Part shown: positions 7,715 to 16,842 of the stretch, piece by piece
How the letters are laid out: each line of letters opens with the position of its first letter
Position numbering within the stretch: position 1 is the first letter of the stretch
Position numbers and translations under genes: made by a program
The notes under the pieces: generated by a model
Database searches by the model: none
The model's input: the letters and a program-made list of their open reading frames with translations, nothing else
Told to the model about the DNA's origin: nothing
Assembly: GCA_963758205.1 (NCBI GenBank)
Contig: CAVWUM010000006.1
Span: forward strand, 434,001-498,000
DNA from: Owenweeksia sp963758205
GTDB lineage: Bacteria; Bacteroidota; Bacteroidia; Flavobacteriales; Schleiferiaceae
Direction: 5' to 3'
Length of the DNA stretch: 64,000 nucleotides

Positions 7715-8494
7715 ATGCAAAAGTTTTATTACCTCATTCATATTCAGTACCTCGGTTTCCGTTACCGGGGATGGCTAAAGCAGCAAGACCAACCTACCGT
7801 ACAAAAGATGGTGGATAAAACCGTGGAGTTTGTGCTGGGGCATGATGACTTCCGCACTATGGGCAGTAGTCGTACTGATTCAAGGGTTTCTGCCAACCAC
7901 ACGGCCTTTCAACTTTTTACTAAGGAAGAATTGGATATAAATACATTTTTAAAGGATTTTGATGCCAACCTCCCCACCGATATTCGGGCTTTGGATATGC
8001 AGGAAGTGGATAAATCATTTAATGTAATACAAGCCTCTAAGTCCAAGGAATACCTTTACCTGTTTGCCTTTGGCGAAAAGGCTCATCCTTTTTCGGCCTC
8101 ACTGATTAGCACTCAAAAAGAGCATCTCAATATTGATATGATGAAAGAAGGTGCCAGACTGTTTGAAGGCACGCATGACTTTAAGCTTATATCGTAAAAC
8201 CATTCGGCAGGCTCAGAAACCGTGCGTACTATAGACCATTGCTCTATTGAGGAAAACACCCTTTACACGGCAAGTTTTTTCCCGGCTAAAAACTATATGC
8301 TAAAAGTGCGTGGTAAAGGTTTTGGACGCTACCAGATCAGAATGATGATGGGCAAGCTGTTTGCCCTGGGCCGTGGTGAAGTAAGTTTGGATGATATCCG
8401 CGAAAGCCTGAGTGGAGAAAGTACAGAGCTTCTGAAAAATATTGCTCCCGGCTCAGGTTTGATTTTGAACAAAGTGGAGTTTGAAAAGAGATAG
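7715..8494 (+). pseudogene. truA: tRNA pseudouridine(38-40) synthase TruA, frame interrupted
   Basis: TruA modifies U38-40 in the tRNA anticodon stem. The first part (7715-8194) has the catalytic GSSRTDSRVSANH loop (Asp in RTD) and ends FEGTHDFKLIS before TAA at 8195-8197. The same frame resumes as SAGSETVRTIDHCSIEE and runs to 8494 with the KGFGRYQIRMMMG motif near the C-terminus. Adding one A to the AA at 8184-8185 and removing one T from TT at 8203-8204 restores GTHDFKAYIVKPSAGSETVR, which has the expected family spacing. Two opposite homopolymer changes 20 bases apart point to sequencing error or compensating mutations, not a decayed gene. ATG 7715 is preferred over TTG 7706. Confidence 0.85.
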
Positions 8495-8518
8495 TTACTA
8501 ACGTCATGCCCTCACTCC

Positions 8519-8590
8519 TGTCACCCTGAGCGATATTCGAAGGGCATTCCTATGTTCTGGTAAGGGCTTCGACTATCGCTCAGCCTGACA
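8519..8590. repeat. Long imperfect inverted repeat, REP-like, between convergent genes
   Basis: The 25 bases at 8519-8543 (TGTCACCCTGAGCGATATTC...) pair with 8566-8590 (...TATCGCTCAGCCTGACA) at about 21 of 25 positions around a 22-base loop. The CCTGAGCG...TCGAAGG core resembles repetitive extragenic palindromes that I recall from many Bacteroidota genomes. Lying between truA and a convergent oxidoreductase gene, it could also act as a bidirectional terminator. Confidence 0.65.
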
Positions 8591-8645
8591 TTAGTTTGGA
8601 ACTATTTGATAGTTCTAACAAATTTATCACAAAAACTTCTGCAGC

Positions 8646-9776
8646 CTATCTCTTTATAAACGGACTTTTTACACAAACATAAGCCACCGCATTTAAGAGA
8701 CGGGTTTTATCAGCAAAATGCTTTACCAGCCAGGCCTTCATTCTCATTTCCTTCCAATACTTGCCATGCAGCTCATTAGCATACGCCAGGTTGAAATCTG
8801 CATCAAAACGTTTTTGCTCAAAACATTTAATAATGTGCTGAGCGGCCATATTCCCACTTATTATGGCCGGCATGATGCCCTCACCATTAGTAGGGTCAAT
8901 CAACGAAGCTGCATCGCCTACCAGTAAAAAGCCATCCCCGGAAACGGTATACTTTTTAGAATAAAAGGGTAAACCAAAACCCTCCAGTTTTCCCTCCATG
9001 TGGGCATTACCCAGTTTAGATTGCAGCACCGGGGAGGTTTCAATAAACTCGTAAAACAGCTCTTTAAGGTTTACCCTGTTTTTAGTGATGTGGGTGGAGT
9101 GCATTCCCAGACCCACATTGGCCTCGGTAGGCGAAACCGGAAAAAGCCAGAAATAGCCGGGTACTACATCCTTATGCACATACACCTCATTTATAGACTC
9201 AGTGATATTCTCCACACCAGTATAGTATGCTCTTATCGAACCTCCGTAATGTTCTTTATCTACTTTATAGCCCGCCAGACTTTTGGATACCTGCGAGTGT
9301 GCGCCATCGGCACCAATAACCATTTTAGCCAGGAAGCGATTTCCGCCCGTGGTTTCCAATATTACTTCGCCATCCTGATAATTTACTTTTTTGGCTGCGT
9401 TGGTCGGATAAAAATCCACTTTACCTGCCTTCAAAACTTCTTCTAACAAAAGGTTGTCGAAGTCTTGCCGCTTTATAGTGTAGGAGGTCAACACCCAGTC
9501 CAGGTGCAAAGGATCAAGATCTCCCACAAAAAGTTGTGTGCTTTTATTGGTAGCCTTACGGGGATAGTTTTCGATGTGGGATTTTAACTCCGGTTTTATT
9601 TTCAGCAGCTCACGGATGCCTTTAGCCGCTACAAAGTCCCCACAAATTTTATCTCTGGGAAAATCATATTTATCAAGCAGGGCTAATTTGAGGCCGCTAT
9701 TTTCCAGGGCCATGGCTGCACTAGTGCCCGCTGGGCCAGCCCCGCAAATAATAAGATCGTATTGATGAAAATTCAC
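8646..9776 (-). CDS. FAD-dependent oxidoreductase, geranylgeranyl reductase family
   Basis: A flavoprotein of 376 residues from the GTG at 9774-9776. The Rossmann motif YDLIICGAGPAGTSAAMALE begins six residues in, followed by LLDKYDFPRDKICGDFV, the family's PR-x-K-x-CGD segment, VIGADGAHSQVSK (DG motif) and LLVGDAASLIDPTNGEGIM for FAD ribityl binding. Members saturate isoprenoid chains of lipids, quinones or carotenoids; the substrate here is not evident. The frame is open further upstream to 9911, but that extension reads through the damaged tail of the neighbouring gene and is not protein-like, so the GTG start is preferred. It is convergent with truA. Confidence 0.85.
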   Translation of the reverse strand: MNFHQYDLIICGAGPAGTSAAMALENSGLKLALLDKYDFPRDKICGDFVAAKGIRELLKIKPELKSHIENYPRKATNKSTQLFVGDLDPLHLDWVLTSYTIKRQDFDNLLLEEVLKAGKVDFYPTNAAKKVNYQDGEVILETTGGNRFLAKMVIGADGAHSQVSKSLAGYKVDKEHYGGSIRAYYTGVENITESINEVYVHKDVVPGYFWLFPVSPTEANVGLGMHSTHITKNRVNLKELFYEFIETSPVLQSKLGNAHMEGKLEGFGLPFYSKKYTVSGDGFLLVGDAASLIDPTNGEGIMPAIISGNMAAQHIIKCFEQKRFDADFNLAYANELHGKYWKEMRMKAWLVKHFADKTRLLNAVAYVCVKSPFIKR

Positions 9777-9807
9777 GGCCGCAAATAAACCGCTTTTGTG
9801 GGAATAA

Positions 9808-12112
9808 CTACTCGTTAAGGTTATGCGGGATGTTTGATTTGCCCAATTTATAAATATGAAAGTCCGGAAGCAGCTTGTGCCCCATTCACTTCGCCACTCA
9901 GCAATCCTCAATTTTCTCAGATTGCATACTGTTTCCCACGGTTAAAAATAGCCAGTGAATAACACTCGCTGTAAAACTGCAAGTCACCGTTCATCTGGTA
10001 ACAATCATTTTGCCCATCCCCATTGGGGGTGAATATATTGGAAAAAGTAATGTTGGCTGCTCCTGTTACTTCACTAAAGCTTTTGGTTATTACGGTATCG
10101 CAGCCTTTATTGGCTGCCATAAAACTTACCTCTATGGGAAAATCCGACTCTTCAAGCGAATAAAATATCCTATCACCACTACCCACCTTTGAGCCATTGA
10201 TAAACCACTCTCTGGTTTCTGCCCCGGTGGTATTTACCAAGCCATCAAGATAAATACCACGGCAACCATCAGCTAACTTTATGGAGTTGACCTGTGCATC
10301 TAGTGGCAATACTTCAATAGAGAGGCTATCACAATCCAAACAGCCTGCAGAGTCGCAAACAAACAGCATGTAGTTGCCCTGAAACAGGTTTAAAGGAAAA
10401 CGGAGGGTATCTGGTGAATCCGCTACTATCCTTTGTTTAAATGTACTGCCATCGGGTAAGCTATAATTCCATGTGGTGTAGCGAGAGTCTGGCGGTAAAA
10501 CTTCTAACACGGAACTGCCCTCACAAAGTACTGCTGTTCCTGCGGGCTTAAAAGCAGAATCAGGGTGTGTACGCCAACGTAGCCTGCCTTCGGGCTGAGT
10601 GCCCAAATCTATGGTTTCGGTAAGCAGCATGGAGTATAGGCCCACAAAGCCAGAAGTGTCCAACGAGCGGGAGTAGTGTATGGCCATAAACCCATCGGGG
10701 TTTTGGAGTATATAAACCGAATCACCACTCAATGCCCTGTGGTAGGTACTGTATTGGGGAGCATGTACAAAGGGAGTGAATTGACTACCTGGCGGTACTC
10801 TACCATTTATTTCCATGTGCCACTTGCAGTTTTGGGAAGCACCAAGAAAGCCGTGCTCTAAATAACCCTCATAGGACTGACAGGCTGAAACAATGTCTTT
10901 TTTATAAAATGCTTTGGACTTTCAGGGTGAAAACCCGTGCTATCTTAGGTATTGGTCACTGTAACTTTCAATCATTACTCTGGGAATAGAAATACCCGGC
11001 ATGGTTATCACAGCTCCCTGAAAGGGGTTATTGGCCGTAATGTGCAAGTCCTCATGAAAATAAAAATAGAAATTACTGTCTTTGGTAATGGAGTCAAAGG
11101 TTTGACCATTAACATTTACCTGGTTACTGTCTCCCCAAAAAATCAAACCTACCATTAGGGAGTCATATCCGGGTATAAAGGGAATCATAATCTCAGTACT
11201 GGCAAACTCCTTAGGGTGGGCCTGCTCAATTAACTTAAAGTATCCTAAAGAGTCCCTTGAATTTTCAATGGAATGGCTTATAAGCGCAAAGCGAACACTG
11301 TCAAGACTACTAAATTTTATTTTGAGTTTATCCTTAAAAGGATTAAAAAACGAATTTTGACCTTCAGAGCGGATATGATAATCAAAATGTGAGTTTTCTA
11401 ACACAACCGTGTCCACAACAAAACTTCGTCTGGAGGGGTTTAATCTTCGCGAACAAGGAGGGCTGGCAGAATCTATTAACCATCCTGATTGATTGCTAGT
11501 ATCAGCAGACGATGTGATTATGGTATTGCTCGTTTTGCTTACTATATGGGGAGCATATATCTGTGAAGCATGAAAGGTTAAATACTGATTAATCCTGTAC
11601 TTAACTTGAGTTCGCCTAGGTAGGTTTGCTTTGTAATGGTTACCCCAACGGTTGAGTGGAAACAAATCCGTTGCCTCGTTCAGAAATCTATCCGCACAGC
11701 TATCAGAGTAATAAAGCGTCCGTCTATCCAAGGACGCAGTAGTTTTTAAGTACAAGGAAAGGGCAATGGGTTGGTTACTTTCTACATCAATATTTCTTTG
11801 GCCTGGCCCGTACATCTCCACAACCCCGCTCAAATCTTGCTGCCCTGTTGGTAAATTATGCTGTACAACGGTGTAGGGGGCTATCGAGATTACCGTATCA
11901 ATCTCTTCCCACGTAGATGAAATTCTCACGCATGCCTCGTTGGCACTTCTTATCTGTAGTATAATTGGTAAAGTATCATAGGGTTGGCTGGGATACCAAT
12001 AACGGGGGGATGAGAAGGTATAGGAAAAACCTTGAGAATACAATGAGCCTTTGATTAACATCATTGCTATCAACAAATAGAAAATACTTCTCTTATAATG
12101 GTTTATTTTCAT
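9808..12112 (-). pseudogene. Secreted IgGFc-binding-like protein with CHU_C tail, frame broken
   Basis: A gene of about 768 codons split by several lesions. The 5' part (12112 to 10940) has a signal peptide (MKINHYKRSIFYLLIAMMLI...LYSQG) and an IgGFc-binding-like domain (DVESNQPIALSLYLKTT). In-frame stops fall near 10940 and 10910; the same frame then continues from about 10907 (KAFYKKDIVSACQSYEGYLE) to 9917, entering a type B T9SS sorting domain: FSNIFTPNGDGQNDCYQMNG, then LAIFNRGKQYAI-stop where NRWG is expected. Beyond it the rest of the domain is readable in shifting frames: EKIEDC, SGEVNGAQAASGL, and YKLGKSNIPHNLNE ending at 9808. Start at 12112 chosen for the signal peptide. Either decay or base-call errors. 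Confidence 0.75.
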
Positions 12113-12358
12113 CCTTAAGCCAAGAAAAATCGATAATCCACACATTGTGCAATATAAATAGTAGAAATATGTATTCCATACTATTTAGTTCTAAATCACA
12201 CATGACAAAAACTCCTAAATGTCTGCTGAATGATGACATCATACTTTTTTATCATCCTCGCTTCCATAACCGCAAATAAAGGGCAACTTTTGTGGTGAAC
12301 CTGAAACATTAATCAGGAAGGCAGGTTAGCGAATACGAACTTTAATAAAACCCAAACA

Positions 12359-12856
12359 ATGGCAGATATTACCCTTGGCGGCAAGCCCGCTAAAACCAAC
12401 GGAACTATTCCTCAAAAAGGTGACGGACTAAAAGATTTCAGGCTGGTAAGCCCTGATATGCAAACCAAAACCATGGCCGATTATAAAGGCAAAAAACTAG
12501 TGATGAACATCTTCCCCAGTGTGGATACAGGCGTTTGCGCCAAATCCGTACATGAGTTTAACAAACGTGCCACCGACAAAGACAATACCGTGGTATTGAA
12601 CATCAGTAAAGATTTACCCTTTGCCCAAAAACGCTTTTGCGGAGCCGAAGGCCTAGATAATGTGGAGATGCTTTCTGACTACCGTTTTAACCAGTTTGGT
12701 GATGACTACCACACCCAGATTACCGATGGTGCATTTGAAGGACTAATGAGCCGCGTGGTAATTGTGGCAGATGAAAATGGAAAAGTGGTGCACAGCGAAC
12801 AGGTATCTGAGATTGGTCAGGAGCCGGATTATGAAGCTGCGTTGAATAGCCTTTAA
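12359..12856 (+). CDS. tpx: Thiol peroxidase (Tpx), atypical 2-Cys peroxiredoxin
   Basis: A 165-residue peroxiredoxin reducing hydrogen and organic peroxides, recycled by thioredoxin. The peroxidatic Cys is in FPSVDTGVCAKSVHEFNK (about residue 60) and the resolving Cys in KRFCGAEGLDNVEMLSDYR (about residue 94), the usual Tpx spacing. The N-terminal LGGKPAKTNGTIPQKGD is also typical. The 246 bases upstream hold its promoter; a membrane glycosyltransferase starts 23 bases after the stop and may be read on the same transcript. Confidence 0.96.
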   Translation: MADITLGGKPAKTNGTIPQKGDGLKDFRLVSPDMQTKTMADYKGKKLVMNIFPSVDTGVCAKSVHEFNKRATDKDNTVVLNISKDLPFAQKRFCGAEGLDNVEMLSDYRFNQFGDDYHTQITDGAFEGLMSRVVIVADENGKVVHSEQVSEIGQEPDYEAALNSL

Positions 12857-12878
12857 TTTTTGAAGTACTTTCGGCTCG

Positions 12879-14333
12879 ATGCCGAAACAACTTGTGAATC
12901 TTATAAAAAATGGCCTGCTGCCCTTATTACTGGGTTGCGGGCTTTTTTTTATCAATATTAAAGATTCGCATGATTGGGGTGATGATTTTGCCCAATACCT
13001 GCAGCAGGCTGAAAACCTGGAACAGGGACTTCCCTTAGGTGCTTCTCCATACATTCAAAATCCGGATTTTCTGTTGATTGGCCCTAAGGCCTACCCTCCC
13101 GGTTTTCCATTACTTCTTTGTGTTTCCAATACCCTATTTCAAAATGAGATAGTAGGTGGTCAATACCTCATTAGCTTTTTTCTTTTGCTGGCAGGGTGGA
13201 TTTTCTTTTTGCTACTAAAGCGATTTAAAGTGCCCTACTTCTTAAGCCTAATGCTAATGCTCAGTTTTATTTATCACCCATGGATACTTGAGCAAAAAGC
13301 CCAGTTACTGTCAGATATACCATTTACCTTTTTTGTTTTATTGAGTTGCCTGCTGGCAGATTTTAAAAAGAAGCTCTCCTACTTTCTGCTTGCAGGCCTT
13401 GCGGCTGGCATGGCTATATCTATCCGAAGTGTTGGCTGGGTAATTCCTTTGGCAGGATTAGCAACTACAGCCTATTTCAGCTTTAAAAGCAAAGGGTTTG
13501 ATAAAAAGTATGGCCTTTTCACCTTGGTAACTATCATCAGTGCTTTGGCCATCAATCTACTGGCCGGTTATAATGGTATTTCGGGTGGGTATAGTTCACA
13601 AATTGGTAATGAAGCCAGGCTTATACCAACTTTCATCAGACATCTTGAAGATTACACCACCGGACTCAATTACTTTATTGAAATAGAGGTGAACCATTGG
13701 CATGGCTTTATGCTCATTCTGCAGCTGCTCTTTTGGATTGGTTTGTTGTTTGGCATTCTCAGGATGCGCAAGGAGCAAACTTTCATTACCGTTTTTACAT
13801 CAGGTTACCTCCTATTGATAATAATATTTCCCTTTACCGGAGGTTTTCGGTTTTTGCTTCCTGTTATTCCCCTCATCATACTACTTTCTGCAACGGGCTT
13901 TCCACGTTTATTTAAGTGGCAAAGTAGTATCGCCATTTTAATGCTGATTATCCTTAATGTGGCCTATCAGCCTTTTAGGGCTTACATCATTAAGCAAGAA
14001 AACCAAATGGTAGTGGGGCCACAAACACCAGAGGCAAAAGAGCTGTTTTCCTTTATCCAAAATAACCTCGCGGAAGATGATATAGTCGTATTTTCTAAAC
14101 CCCGTGCCTTGGGGTATTATACGCACGTTAAAACAGCGGCTACCCTTTGGGAAATTGATCAGGAGCAATTCATAAAACAAACTGAAGAACTGGGAGCAAC
14201 ACATTATCTGCACTACACAGAAATTGAGTATTTCGCACTCAATACCTTTGTTGACTCCACAGGACAAGAGCTTCAAAGCATATTTCATAACGCTAAATTC
14301 AGTCTTTATAAAAAGACAAAACCGAAAGAATAA
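12879..14333 (+). CDS. Membrane glycosyltransferase, GT-C/GT39-like
   Basis: A 484-residue integral membrane protein with roughly ten to twelve hydrophobic segments. The first periplasmic loop contains DSHDWGDDFAQYLQQAENL (about residues 29-47); acidic pairs there are the catalytic and lipid-phosphate contacts of GT-C enzymes such as PMT and ArnT. These use polyprenyl-phosphate sugars to glycosylate lipids or proteins outside the membrane. A soluble C-terminal region of about 90 residues begins at QTPEAKELFSFIQNNL. It sits between tpx and a beta-barrel protein, with no sugar pathway genes beside it, so acceptor and donor are unknown. Confidence 0.75.
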   Translation: MPKQLVNLIKNGLLPLLLGCGLFFINIKDSHDWGDDFAQYLQQAENLEQGLPLGASPYIQNPDFLLIGPKAYPPGFPLLLCVSNTLFQNEIVGGQYLISFFLLLAGWIFFLLLKRFKVPYFLSLMLMLSFIYHPWILEQKAQLLSDIPFTFFVLLSCLLADFKKKLSYFLLAGLAAGMAISIRSVGWVIPLAGLATTAYFSFKSKGFDKKYGLFTLVTIISALAINLLAGYNGISGGYSSQIGNEARLIPTFIRHLEDYTTGLNYFIEIEVNHWHGFMLILQLLFWIGLLFGILRMRKEQTFITVFTSGYLLLIIIFPFTGGFRFLLPVIPLIILLSATGFPRLFKWQSSIAILMLIILNVAYQPFRAYIIKQENQMVVGPQTPEAKELFSFIQNNLAEDDIVVFSKPRALGYYTHVKTAATLWEIDQEQFIKQTEELGATHYLHYTEIEYFALNTFVDSTGQELQSIFHNAKFSLYKKTKPKE

Positions 14334-14405
14334 TTCCCGATACTGTTAAAATGAAAGTAGATGTAAGAAAGAAATCTATATTCGCACCCTTAGAATTTTC
14401 TTACA

Positions 14406-15296
14406 ATGAAAGGAATCACCATTGCTTTACTAGCGCTATTTATTCAGCCCAGCCTTTGGGCGCAGGATACTATCAAAACCAACATACTGGCCAGCGACCC
14501 AACCCAGGTTTATACTCATATAGACTTTAATGGAGCTGTAAACTTCGAATCATATCCCGGATACTTTGCACCTGAATTCTGGGACTTTAACCTTACCGGA
14601 AATATTTCCATTAAGGATTTTTTGATTGGTGCAAGAATACCTGTAACAAATAATGGCAGCTCCTACTCCCTGTTAGGCGATTTGGAAACTTTTGCCGCCT
14701 ATCGTCTATTTGATAGACAAGGCATTTTTAAATCCTCAATTATAAGAGCTGGTGTATTATTCCCGACATCATATGATGGCTACGGAATCGCTTTAGGCCA
14801 GGTGAATACGGGATTTTTCAATTATTATCTTAATTACACAGCTGCTTTAGAAGTTACTCCCAAATTATCTATCTATCCTTTAATAGGTATAAGGCAGTAT
14901 CAAAGTGTAGAACAACCCATGTCAATCACTTTTCCCGGAGACACATCTTTTTTATCCAGTGAGCGCCCGGAGTTCACACAAACTGCACTAAATGCAGGAT
15001 TAACCGTAAGCTATGATTTTAGCACTAAAAGCTTTCTTCAGCTTAATGTTTTGTATGAACGCGGTACATGGAATATTACAGAAGGCACCGGAATTTACGA
15101 AAGTGAAAAAGATGAGTTTGTGCGAAGCGCCTTTTATTATTCATTGAGATACCAATATGGGCTTACAAACAATTCATTCCTGTATCTACAAGCTGCTTAT
15201 CGCCCTAAAGAAAAATGGTTTGAACCTTATAATCGCGAGGTAGGCTTAAACCGATATAAGATTATTTTAGGGTATCAATACTACCTGGCACGATAG
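14406..15296 (+). CDS. Hypothetical secreted beta-barrel protein
   Basis: A 296-residue protein with an N-terminal signal peptide (MKGITIALLALFIQPSLWAQ). The rest alternates hydrophobic and polar residues rich in Tyr and Phe (FFNYYLNYTAALEVTPKLSI, RSAFYYSLRYQYGLTN), as in outer membrane barrels, and it ends KIILGYQYYLAR. I do not recognise a named family. Its stop lies 5 bases before the end of the convergent DUF6952-like gene, with no clear terminator between them. Confidence 0.65.
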   Translation: MKGITIALLALFIQPSLWAQDTIKTNILASDPTQVYTHIDFNGAVNFESYPGYFAPEFWDFNLTGNISIKDFLIGARIPVTNNGSSYSLLGDLETFAAYRLFDRQGIFKSSIIRAGVLFPTSYDGYGIALGQVNTGFFNYYLNYTAALEVTPKLSIYPLIGIRQYQSVEQPMSITFPGDTSFLSSERPEFTQTALNAGLTVSYDFSTKSFLQLNVLYERGTWNITEGTGIYESEKDEFVRSAFYYSLRYQYGLTNNSFLYLQAAYRPKEKWFEPYNREVGLNRYKIILGYQYYLAR

Positions 15297-15301
15297 CTCA
15301 A

Positions 15302-15541
15302 TCAACTTATCGAGTTTCTTACTTTTTGGGTAAAAGCCCGTAAAGCTGTTTTCTCATCCATCTCGCCTGCCGCTACCTGCTCCTTAATCCAGATGGCACC
15401 AAAGAGATGAGTTAACTTTTCGCCTTCATCTATACCTTCTACTTCAATTTCGGGGGTTTGCTCTTCGGCCACAGCCTCTTCAGCTTTTTGCAGGGTTTCT
15501 ATATCGTGAGCCAACAGCTTTCGTATTACGGGTATCTGCAT
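15302..15541 (-). CDS. Small conserved protein, DUF6952-like
   Basis: A 79-residue acidic protein starting MQIPVIRKLLAHDIETLQKA and ending ALRAFTQKVRNSIS. This start/end pattern, with a central LTHLFGAIWIKEQVAAG, resembles a small family known to me mainly from Flavobacteriia (DUF6952), whose function is not established. Its start lies 3 bases after the thioredoxin stop, so the two are almost certainly co-transcribed; I recall the same pairing in related genomes, which hints at a redox-linked role. Confidence 0.7.
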   Translation of the reverse strand: MQIPVIRKLLAHDIETLQKAEEAVAEEQTPEIEVEGIDEGEKLTHLFGAIWIKEQVAAGEMDEKTALRAFTQKVRNSIS

Positions 15542-15544
15542 GGC

Positions 15545-15865
15545 TTAATTTTTTGATTTTTCAATAAGTGCGCGCAGGTATTCCTCTTTGCTGCCTGCAC
15601 TGCCTTCTACTAGTTCACCATTTTTAAAAGCGGCTAAAAAAGGAAGATTATCTACTCCGGCCATTTTTCGGGTTTCAGGATTTCTTTCGGCATCCACCTC
15701 CAAAAAGGTTACATTGGCCATTTCATCCTCATTACTAACTCTTTTATACTTTGGGGCAAAAAGGCGGCAACTGCCACACCAATCTGCATAAAATTTTACT
15801 ATTACACTTTTATTATTTGCCAGATGCTTTTTGAAATCTGCATCAGTAGAAAGTAGTACAGCCAT
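15545..15865 (-). CDS. Thioredoxin-family protein
   Basis: A 106-residue thioredoxin fold with active site WCGSC (KFYADWCGSCRLFAPKYKRV, about residues 26-45) in place of canonical WCGPC, followed by the cis-Pro segment VDNLPFLAAFKNGE. No signal peptide, so it is cytosolic. The WCGSC variant is common in flavobacterial thioredoxins paired with a small DUF6952 partner, as here. A disulfide reductase or reductant role is likely; whether it serves Tpx at 12359 cannot be told. Confidence 0.88.
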   Translation of the reverse strand: MAVLLSTDADFKKHLANNKSVIVKFYADWCGSCRLFAPKYKRVSNEDEMANVTFLEVDAERNPETRKMAGVDNLPFLAAFKNGELVEGSAGSKEEYLRALIEKSKN

Positions 15866-15945
15866 TTTGTGTTTTTAATTTGCCGCAAAGCTAATATTAG
15901 ATTTTCCTATAGCAAAATGTGAAGCTATAGATATATCCAATACAA

Positions 15946-16842
15946 TCATTTACTTTGGAAGTGCTCCTCATACATGTAGCGCACCATACCGTCAGCCAAA
16001 CCTTTTTTAGGAACAAGCATACGCTCCGAGCGCGCCCAGTTCATTGCTGATTTATAGATTTTTAGAGCGTGGGTGATTACATCCGCCCTGTCAGGATTCA
16101 GGTCAAACTTGATCATCCTCTCTTCGGGAGTAAATTTTAATAAGAGATCGTAGGTGTTTTCCAGGTAATCAATCGTTAAAAAATGACCGGCTTTTTTATC
16201 AGACATTTTAAAGGTGCGGTTGATATTACCCCCGGAGCCTACCATCAGTATGTCATCATACTTTTTGGTATTGGCTTTTATCCAGTCTCGCATCTCATCC
16301 CAATGATCCTTGTGCACCATGTTTTGCAATAGGCGTATGGTTCCAATTTTAAATGATTGGCTGGCAATAATTTCATCCTCATGAAATAGGGTGAGCTCAG
16401 TACTACCGCCCCCCACATCTATGTATAGAAAAGTATCTTCCTGATCGCGGATACTGCTGATCATTTCGGAGTTAAAAATCATTTTAGCCTCCTCCTTACC
16501 GTCAATCAGTTCAATATTTACACCTGTTTGCTCATACACCATTTTCACCACTTCATCACCATTGCTGGCTTCGCGCAAAGCAGAAGTAGCACAGGCCCGG
16601 TACATTTCAATTTCGTGAACCTCCATTATACGCCTGTAAGCCTGCATGCCCGTTTTCAGCTTTTCCATATTCTTTTTACTGATTTTTCCTTTACTGAAGG
16701 AGTCAGCACCTAAACGGATGGGTAAGCGGGTAAGCGAGGATTTTTTAAAAAGCGTATTTTTTTTATCGGTAATAACGTTGCTTACTAAAAGCCTTACGGA
16801 GTTTGATCCTATATCTATGGCGGCCAGCTTGTGAATTTTCAC
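15946..16842 (-). CDS. Exopolyphosphatase / pppGpp phosphatase (Ppx/GppA family)
   Basis: A 298-residue short-form Ppx/GppA enzyme with the actin-like ATPase fold. The phosphate-1 motif is LAAIDIGSNSVRLLVS and phosphate-2 is LYIDVGGGSTELTLF. It lacks the C-terminal helical domains of the long E. coli form (about 510 residues). It would remove terminal phosphate from polyphosphate or from pppGpp. Its start overlaps the ppk1 stop by 4 bases (ATGA type), so translation is coupled and the polyphosphate role is favoured. It is the last gene of the three-gene operon. Confidence 0.92.
   Translation of the reverse strand: MKIHKLAAIDIGSNSVRLLVSNVITDKKNTLFKKSSLTRLPIRLGADSFSKGKISKKNMEKLKTGMQAYRRIMEVHEIEMYRACATSALREASNGDEVVKMVYEQTGVNIELIDGKEEAKMIFNSEMISSIRDQEDTFLYIDVGGGSTELTLFHEDEIIASQSFKIGTIRLLQNMVHKDHWDEMRDWIKANTKKYDDILMVGSGGNINRTFKMSDKKAGHFLTIDYLENTYDLLLKFTPEERMIKFDLNPDRADVITHALKIYKSAMNWARSERMLVPKKGLADGMVRYMYEEHFQSK

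Noticed and set aside
8203..8222. TTCGGCAGGCTCAG-like stretch in truA, resembling a REP half inserted at the stop
   Set aside because: After correcting two single bases this stretch codes for PSAGSET with normal family spacing, so it is ordinary coding DNA and not an insertion.
9000..9446. 148-codon plus-strand frame within the oxidoreductase
   Set aside because: It is antisense to a well-conserved flavoprotein and has no protein features of its own.
9777..9911. Upstream extension of the geranylgeranyl-reductase-type gene
   Set aside because: The extension reads the damaged tail of the neighbouring CHU_C domain in another frame; the flavoprotein fold begins right after the GTG at 9776.
12064..12279. 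Plus-strand open frame opposite the signal peptide of the broken secreted protein
   Set aside because: No start context or conserved sequence; it is the antisense shadow and leader region.
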